Positions 60,046 to 64,000 of a stretch of DNA of 64,000 bases are shown here, in pieces. Position numbers and translations under genes: made by a program. Location: NCBI RefSeq assembly GCF_019396345.1, contig NZ_JAHKRM010000013.1, forward strand, positions 271,152 through 335,151. The letters run 5' to 3'. The DNA is from Nonomuraea guangzhouensis (GTDB lineage: Bacteria; Actinomycetota; Actinomycetes; Streptosporangiales; Streptosporangiaceae). Each line of letters starts with the position of its first letter. Position 1 is the first letter of the stretch. The notes below the pieces were generated by a model, which saw nothing but the letters and a program-made list of their open reading frames with translations, made no database searches and was not told where the DNA came from.

Positions 60046-60720
60046 TCACGCAGATTCGTCCTTCTTCACCACGCGCAGGTGCTCGTTCTCCTCGCGCTCG
60101 CCATCGTTGGTGGAGTCCTCCTCGGCGGTTCCGGTGCGCGCGATCATCTCGCTCAGGTCCCAGGTCAGCTCTCCGGAACGCAGGTCGGCGATGACCCGCC
60201 GGATCCAGTCCAGCTCGGCCCGCCACACGGTCAGCAGGTGCTCGGATTCGAGCAGGGACACCCGCTGGACGTGCGGCTCCGCCAGCTCCGACTCCGCCGC
60301 GACCTGGGCGATGCGCCCCTCCAGCGCCACCGCCCGCAACTGGAGCATCTCGGCGGCCGCGGCCGGGTCGAGGTGGGCGATGAACGACATCGCCGCGGAG
60401 AAACCGCCCTGCTCGGGGCCTGGGGTGGAGAGCAGGGCGTTGAGCCGCAGGAAGAACTCTCCGCGTCCGTCCTCGGTGAGGCGATAGACCGTGCGTTCGG
60501 GCCGGTTGCCGACCCTGGTGGTCTCCGCCGGTTCGATCAGACCCGCTCTGTGCAGGCGGTCCACCGCCCGGTACATGCTCCGGGGCAGGCCGGAGACGAA
60601 CGTCTTGTGGCGCAGCTGAACCTGCGTGTTCATGTCGTACGCGTGCCGCGGCGCCTCAGACAGGAAGGCCAGGACCGTGAGGTCCACCAACCGCTGCCAT
60701 CCCGGATCCAGCTCGGCCAT
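60046..60720 (-). CDS. PadR family transcriptional regulator
   Basis: 224 residues from ATG 60720 (GGGGA before it). PadR winged helix: LVDLTVLAFLSEAPRHAYDMNTQV, then SMYRAVDRLHRAGLIEPAETTRVGNRPERTVYRLTEDGRGEFF. The second half is a Vir_C_2-like helical dimer region (AMSFIAHLDPAAAAEMLQLRAVALE) and an acidic tail. PadR proteins repress transport and detoxification genes. A perfect palindrome at 60732-60755 overlaps its own leader, and a near-copy lies in the VC0807 promoter. The effector is unknown. Confidence 0.93.
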   Translation of the reverse strand: MAELDPGWQRLVDLTVLAFLSEAPRHAYDMNTQVQLRHKTFVSGLPRSMYRAVDRLHRAGLIEPAETTRVGNRPERTVYRLTEDGRGEFFLRLNALLSTPGPEQGGFSAAMSFIAHLDPAAAAEMLQLRAVALEGRIAQVAAESELAEPHVQRVSLLESEHLLTVWRAELDWIRRVIADLRSGELTWDLSEMIARTGTAEEDSTNDGEREENEHLRVVKKDESA

Positions 60721-60731
60721 GACGTCCCCAT

Positions 60732-60755
60732 CTATAGTGTCATCTGACACTATAG
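60732..60755. promoter_or_regulatory. PadR autoregulatory operator
   Basis: CTATAGTGTCA (60732-60742) and TGACACTATAG (60745-60755) are perfect 11-bp arms around TC. It starts 12 bp upstream of the padR ATG, so bound repressor would block padR transcription. Same 24-bp architecture as 58795-58818. Confidence 0.85.
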
Positions 60756-60762
60756 TTGACCG

Positions 60763-60858
60763 ACCTATTCCCAGCCGCCGGCTCAGAAACGCGCCGCCGC
60801 GTACGTACGCGACTACTACGCCTTCGCCGGGCCGTACCAGGAGATGGTCGGGCGTTGA
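60763..60858 (+). pseudogene. Fragment resembling a luciferase-like (LLM) oxidoreductase
   Basis: On the plus strand a frame reads AQKRAAAYVRDYYAFAGPYQ, then EMVGR and a TGA at 60856-60858. ARxYVRxYYxFxGPYxEM is a pattern from the C-terminal half of F420-dependent LLM-class oxidoreductases. There is no start, and everything on either side is missing. It may mark where the PadR segment was inserted or another gene was deleted. The identification is weak. Confidence 0.35.
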
Positions 60859-60877
60859 CCGGTGAACACGGTCGCGG

Positions 60878-62281
60878 TCATGGAGCGGAGTGGAGTCTGC
60901 GGCGGTCGGCGTACTCGCGGCCCAGGTCGTAGAGCGCCGCCGCCAGCGCGATCGAGACGAACAGCGCCACCACCCACAGACCGTGCCGGAACGCGGTCGG
61001 CCAGCCCTGCCCCAGCGCGCCGAAGAACACCGACCCCGCGGCGGCGATGCCGATGGCCGAGCCGAGGCGCTGACCCGTCTGAAGGACTCCGGCCGCGCTC
61101 CCACCCTGTTCCGGGGGCACCTCCGACAGGCTGATGGCCTGGTTGGGAGAGATCACCAAACCGCTGCCCATCCCGGCGATCAGCAGGGGCACCGCCGTCG
61201 CCGCGCCCACGCCGGCGCCAGGGACCAGCATGGTGGCGACCATCGTCGCCCCCAGTCCGGCCAGTACGGTGACCAGGCCGATGGCCACCAGGCGGCGCCC
61301 GGCCCGCGAGACCAGGCGCCCGCCGGCCGCCGACGCGCCCGCCGAGCCCAGCGCGAAGGGGCTGATCGACAGCCCGGCCAGGAGCGCGCTGTAACCGAGA
61401 CCGCTCTGCAGGTACAGGGTGAAGATGAAGAAGATGCCAGTGAATCCGGCGAAGTAGAAGAGCGCGATGGCCGTGCCGAGGCTGTATGAGCGTTTGGCGA
61501 ACAGCCCGAGATCGACCAGGGGCTCCTTGCGGTAGCTCCGTTCCCAGGCCACGAAGCCCACCAGCACGAGCAGCGCGGCCGGAAGCAGCAGCCACTTGGT
61601 GCCTCCCGGCCACTGGTGCTGCTGGATGAAGGGCAGGAGCAGGGCGGCCACGCCTGTGCCGAGAAGGAGTACGCCGACGGGGTCGAGACTCTCCTGCCGC
61701 CGAGGCAGGCCGGTCTGCGGAGCGGGCAGGAACTTGTAGGCCAGGGGGAGGAGCACGATGCCGATCGGGAGGTTCACCAGGAACACCCAGCGCCAGCCCT
61801 GCTCGGGCCCGAAAGCCGAGACCAGCGCGCCCCCCATCAGCGGCCCGAGCGCCGTGGACACGCCGATCGTGGCGCCCAGAGCACCGAACGCCCGCCCTCG
61901 TTCGGAGCCCCGGAACATCTGCTGGATCAGCCCCGACACCTGCGGGTTCAGAATGCCCGCCGCCATGCCCTGCACCAGGCGGGACACCAGCAGCACCGAC
62001 ATGCTCGGCGCGAAACCGCACGCCGCGCTCGCCACCGTGAACAGGGCGACCCCGACCATGAAGATCGCCCGGCGGCTACGCGCGTCACCGAGCCGACCGG
62101 CGGGCACGAGCAGCAGCCCGAACGTGAGCGCGTACCCGGACACCGTCCACTGAAGCCCGTCCTCGGAGGCCCGCAGGCCCGCCCGGATCGAGGGCAACGC
62201 CACGTTGACGATGCTCACGTCGAGTCCGGCCATGAACGCCGACGCGAGACAGACGCCCAACGCCCGTGTCCGGTCGCTCAT
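60878..62281 (-). CDS. MFS transporter, DHA2-type drug/proton antiporter
   Basis: 467 residues from ATG 62281 with GGGGAGG before it. FMAGLDVSIVNVALPSIRAGL is motif D1 of DHA2, GRLGDARSRRAIFMVG motif A, and GASTALGPLMGGALV (as GVSTALGPLMGGALV) motif C. About 14 hydrophobic segments. It probably exports small toxic compounds. Its regulator is not obvious: PadR is 158 bp downstream of its 3' end on the same strand, but no similar operator is seen before this gene. Confidence 0.92.
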   Translation of the reverse strand: MSDRTRALGVCLASAFMAGLDVSIVNVALPSIRAGLRASEDGLQWTVSGYALTFGLLLVPAGRLGDARSRRAIFMVGVALFTVASAACGFAPSMSVLLVSRLVQGMAAGILNPQVSGLIQQMFRGSERGRAFGALGATIGVSTALGPLMGGALVSAFGPEQGWRWVFLVNLPIGIVLLPLAYKFLPAPQTGLPRRQESLDPVGVLLLGTGVAALLLPFIQQHQWPGGTKWLLLPAALLVLVGFVAWERSYRKEPLVDLGLFAKRSYSLGTAIALFYFAGFTGIFFIFTLYLQSGLGYSALLAGLSISPFALGSAGASAAGGRLVSRAGRRLVAIGLVTVLAGLGATMVATMLVPGAGVGAATAVPLLIAGMGSGLVISPNQAISLSEVPPEQGGSAAGVLQTGQRLGSAIGIAAAGSVFFGALGQGWPTAFRHGLWVVALFVSIALAAALYDLGREYADRRRLHSAP

Positions 62282-62430
62282 GGTGGCCTCCCCTGACACC
62301 CAGGCCTTCCCCGAACGGGCATGATTCCCACTAGAAAACGAAATATCGGCCCAGCAGCCATCCGGTAGACACGCCACCCACCCTGCACCGTTGCTCGCTC
62401 TGCACCGGCTCCGGGCCTGCGGCTGCTACC

Positions 62431-62517
62431 GGGCCTGCGCCCGCCGCTGGGTCTGCGCCGCCATTGGGCCTGCGCCCGCCGCTGGGCCTGCGCCGCCATT
62501 GGGCCTGCGCCGCAACC
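62431..62517 (+). repeat. 35-bp direct repeat with a partial third copy
   Basis: 62431-62465 and 62466-62500 are adjacent 35-bp copies differing at one base (starting GGGCCTGCGCCCGCCGCTGG). A partial third copy begins at 62501 and fades by about 62515. Confidence 0.85.
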
Positions 62518-62562
62518 GGCCTGCTCTGCCACCCGGCGGTCCCTCACAGCCAACGGTCTCTC

Positions 62563-62695
62563 GCCGTCCGCCGTCCGCCGTCCGCCGTCCGCCGTCCGCC
62601 GTCCGCCGTCCGCCGTCCGCCGTCCGCCGTCCGCCGTGCGCCGTCCGTGGTCCGTGGTCCGTGGTCCACCGTCTGTGGTCCGTGGTCCACCGTGC
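62563..62695 (+). repeat. Heptanucleotide array 1 (GCCGTCC/GTGGTCC)
   Basis: Nineteen consecutive 7-bp units. The first twelve are GCCGTCC (one is GCCGTGC); then come GTGGTCC units interspersed with ACCGTCT and ACCGTGC. The 7-bp period would shift frame, so it is noncoding. It ends 43 bp before the flavoprotein gene's stop codon. Confidence 0.92.
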
Positions 62696-62738
62696 GTCGC
62701 CCGCGAAGTGGTGGCGGAGGCGTACACGACCTCAGTTG

Positions 62739-63824
62739 TCACAAGCCGTGGCGGCGGTCGCCCAGAACGCGTTCGGTCAGCTCTGCTTCCACTTCGGCGG
62801 AGAACGGATCGTGCGCGGCCGGTTTCCGGGCGCGGTACGCGGTAACGGCGCGAGCCGTATCCTGCGCGATCAGATCGCCGTTGATAGCCGCTCCGGCCTT
62901 CAACCCCGCCGTGGCAGCGCCGATGACCTGAGCCATCGGGTCGGCGACGTTGCCCGCCACCCACACCCCGGGCACGGAGGTCGCCCCCGTCGCATCGGCG
63001 GCGATGTGGCTGCCGATCACGTGACCACGTACCTCCAGCTCGGCCGGCTCCAGGCCCAGTCCGACGAGGACGTCGGCGCGAGCGGTGAAGCGCGGGATGA
63101 CCACCAGCGCCTGGATGGGGATCACCCGCCCGTCGGCCAGGTTCACGCCGGTGAGCCGGTCGCCGGTCACCTCCAGGCCGGTCACCTGGCCGTCGACGAC
63201 GGAGATGCCACGGGCGGCGAACTGCTCACGTTCCTCGTCGCTGGGTTCGGGCGCGGTGTGCGTGAACAGCGTCACGTTCGCGCTCATCTGCCGCCACATC
63301 AAGGCCGCGTGGACCGCCATCGGCCCGGTCGCCAGGATGCCGATCGCCTGATCCCGTACTTCCCAGCCGTGACAGTAGGGACAGTGCAGCACGTCCCGCC
63401 CCCACCGCTCGGCCAGTCCCGGCACCTCGGGCAGCTCGTCGACCAGGCCCGTGGTCACCAGCAGCCGATCCGCCTCGACCCCGGTCCCGTCGTCGAGGAC
63501 GACACGGAAGCCCCCTCCCGTAAGGCGTTCAGCGGTCTTGACGGTCCCGTCCAGGAACTCCCCGCCGTACCCGCTCACCTCCGCCCGCCCCGAGGCCAGC
63601 AACTCGGCGGGAGAAGTGCCTTCAAGCGCCAGGTAGTTGTGAACACCGGCCGCAGGAGCGTTGCGTGGGCGCCCGGCGTCGATCACCAGCACCGAGCGCC
63701 GTGCCCGCGCCAGGGCCAGCGCCCCACTCAGCCCGGCGGCTCCGCCCCCGAGCACCACCACGTCATAGCGCTGCTCCGGAGGTACGGAATCGGCGGCCGG
63801 GGACTGCAGGTTTTGTGTTGTCAT
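62739..63824 (-). CDS. Thioredoxin-reductase-like FAD/NAD(P)-dependent oxidoreductase
   Basis: 361 residues from ATG 63824. N-terminal FAD Rossmann: YDVVVLGGGAAGLSGALALARARRSVLVID. A redox Cys-x-x-Cys is in LHCPYCHGWEVRD; a second nucleotide site follows (AIGILATGPMAVHAAL, less canonical); the C-terminal FAD site is GVWVAGNVADPMAQVIGAATAGL. This is the TrxB-like group in which the Cys pair sits between the FAD and NADPH domains. It may oxidise thiols, or, as in gliotoxin- or holomycin-type clusters, form disulfides. No thioredoxin gene adjoins. The gene is flanked by heptanucleotide arrays on both sides. Confidence 0.9.
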   Translation of the reverse strand: MTTQNLQSPAADSVPPEQRYDVVVLGGGAAGLSGALALARARRSVLVIDAGRPRNAPAAGVHNYLALEGTSPAELLASGRAEVSGYGGEFLDGTVKTAERLTGGGFRVVLDDGTGVEADRLLVTTGLVDELPEVPGLAERWGRDVLHCPYCHGWEVRDQAIGILATGPMAVHAALMWRQMSANVTLFTHTAPEPSDEEREQFAARGISVVDGQVTGLEVTGDRLTGVNLADGRVIPIQALVVIPRFTARADVLVGLGLEPAELEVRGHVIGSHIAADATGATSVPGVWVAGNVADPMAQVIGAATAGLKAGAAINGDLIAQDTARAVTAYRARKPAAHDPFSAEVEAELTERVLGDRRHGL

Positions 63825-63891
63825 GCCTCGTACTCTCACCCGCATACACCGACATGACAAAGTTTCTTGCCACATCGGCAAATAGCTAAGC

Positions 63892-64000
63892 CCCGGCACC
63901 CGGCACCCGGCACCCGGCACCCGGCACCCGGCACCCGGCACCCGGCACCCGGCACCCCGCACCCCGCACCCCGCACCCCGCACCCCGCACCCCGCACCCC
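63892..64000 (+). repeat. Heptanucleotide array 2 (CCCGGCA/CCCCGCA), running off the window
   Basis: Nine CCCGGCA units (63892-63954), then six CCCCGCA units (63955-63996) and the start of another at the window end. The period is again 7 bp, the same as in array 1, but the unit differs. It starts 68 bp upstream of the flavoprotein start codon. Because it reaches the window edge its full length is unknown. Confidence 0.92.

Larger units (their letters stand above)
62282..62738. other. Gene-free gap with two kinds of tandem repeat
   Basis: Between the MFS gene start and the flavoprotein gene end. It holds a 35-bp direct duplication (62431-62500) and a heptanucleotide array (62563-62695), entered separately. 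Apparent reading frames through the arrays are driven by the repeats. Confidence 0.8.

Noticed and set aside
62391..63857. Open plus-strand frame running through the heptamer array and opposite the flavoprotein
   Set aside because: The 7-bp units shift frame, giving repeated PPSAVRR-like peptides; the minus-strand flavoprotein explains the rest.
63892..64000. CRISPR array or telomere repeat
   Set aside because: Units are 7 bp with no spacers, and actinomycete telomeres have large palindromes rather than short tandem repeats; no cas genes.

Overview
The window is GC-rich DNA packed with genes. It carries an HrdB-type principal sigma factor with a long Lys/Ala-rich and acidic N-terminal region, a DUF7455 protein next to parE, parC further on, a DUF5999 protein and a CU044_5270-type membrane protein paired with an ECF sigma factor. 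Together these indicate a filamentous actinobacterium, most likely of the Streptosporangiales (Nonomuraea or a relative). That placement is an inference from gene content; no rRNA is present. The hrdB ... parE ... parC order recalls the streptomycete core chromosome, so this is probably a core region into which accessory genes have been inserted.

Layout. 1-5.9 kb: tail of a CbxX/EccA-like AAA ATPase, then a peptide/nickel-type ABC importer (two permeases, one polypeptide carrying two ATPase domains, one lipoprotein). 5.9-12.2 kb (minus): a CUT2 sugar importer translationally coupled behind a large ATPase-LuxR regulator. 12.4-15.2 kb: DUF5999 and a histidine-kinase-like ATPase gene, converging on a second ATPase regulator that has no LuxR helix-turn-helix. 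15.3-19.8 kb: beta-lactamase-fold hydrolase and PhzF protein, then pxpABC (5-oxoprolinase). 19.8-22.4 kb: two proteins of unknown function and an HhH-GPD protein. 22.6-26.6 kb: PAS-PAS-GAF-SpoIIE phosphatase and hrdB. 26.7-31.3 kb: divergent MarR/MFS pair with a striking operator, NmrA-like protein, YaaA, GNAT. 31.4-36.0 kb: DUF7455, parE, AraC regulator, aldo-keto reductase. 36.2-38.8 kb: ECF sigma and CU044_5270 pair, SnoaL-like protein, second MarR with a perfect operator. 38.8-45.6 kb: DNRLRE secreted protein, beta-carbonic anhydrase, small proteins, thioredoxin-like and VOC proteins, secreted GH3 glycosidase with a LacI-like box. 45.8-51.7 kb: parC, TauD-type dioxygenase, a repeat-rich gap, RecQ helicase with a phosphoribosyltransferase-like tail. 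51.7-58.5 kb: Ser/Thr kinase whose extracellular part is a peptide-binding protein, PfkB kinase, Pat-like GNAT/acyl-CoA synthetase. 58.5-64 kb: a region in decay (sulfotransferase, PEP-utiliser and possible luciferase-like remnants) with a PadR regulator, its two matching operators, a VC0807-type membrane protein, an MFS transporter, a thioredoxin-reductase-like flavoprotein and two heptanucleotide arrays.

How genes work together. Several local circuits can be read from overlaps and operators: importer plus ATPase-LuxR regulator in one run of 4-bp overlaps; MarR regulators with palindromes in divergent promoters; a PadR regulator with near-identical 24-bp operators at its own promoter and at the VC0807 gene about 2 kb away. 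The most unusual items are the kinase/solute-binding-protein fusion converging on the RecQ/PRTase fusion, a roughly 105-bp dispersed intergenic repeat found twice in opposite orientation, and the ATPase regulator lacking its DNA-binding domain. I recognised no rRNA, tRNA, CRISPR array, intact transposase or prophage, and no wholly new multi-gene system can be claimed from sequence alone.
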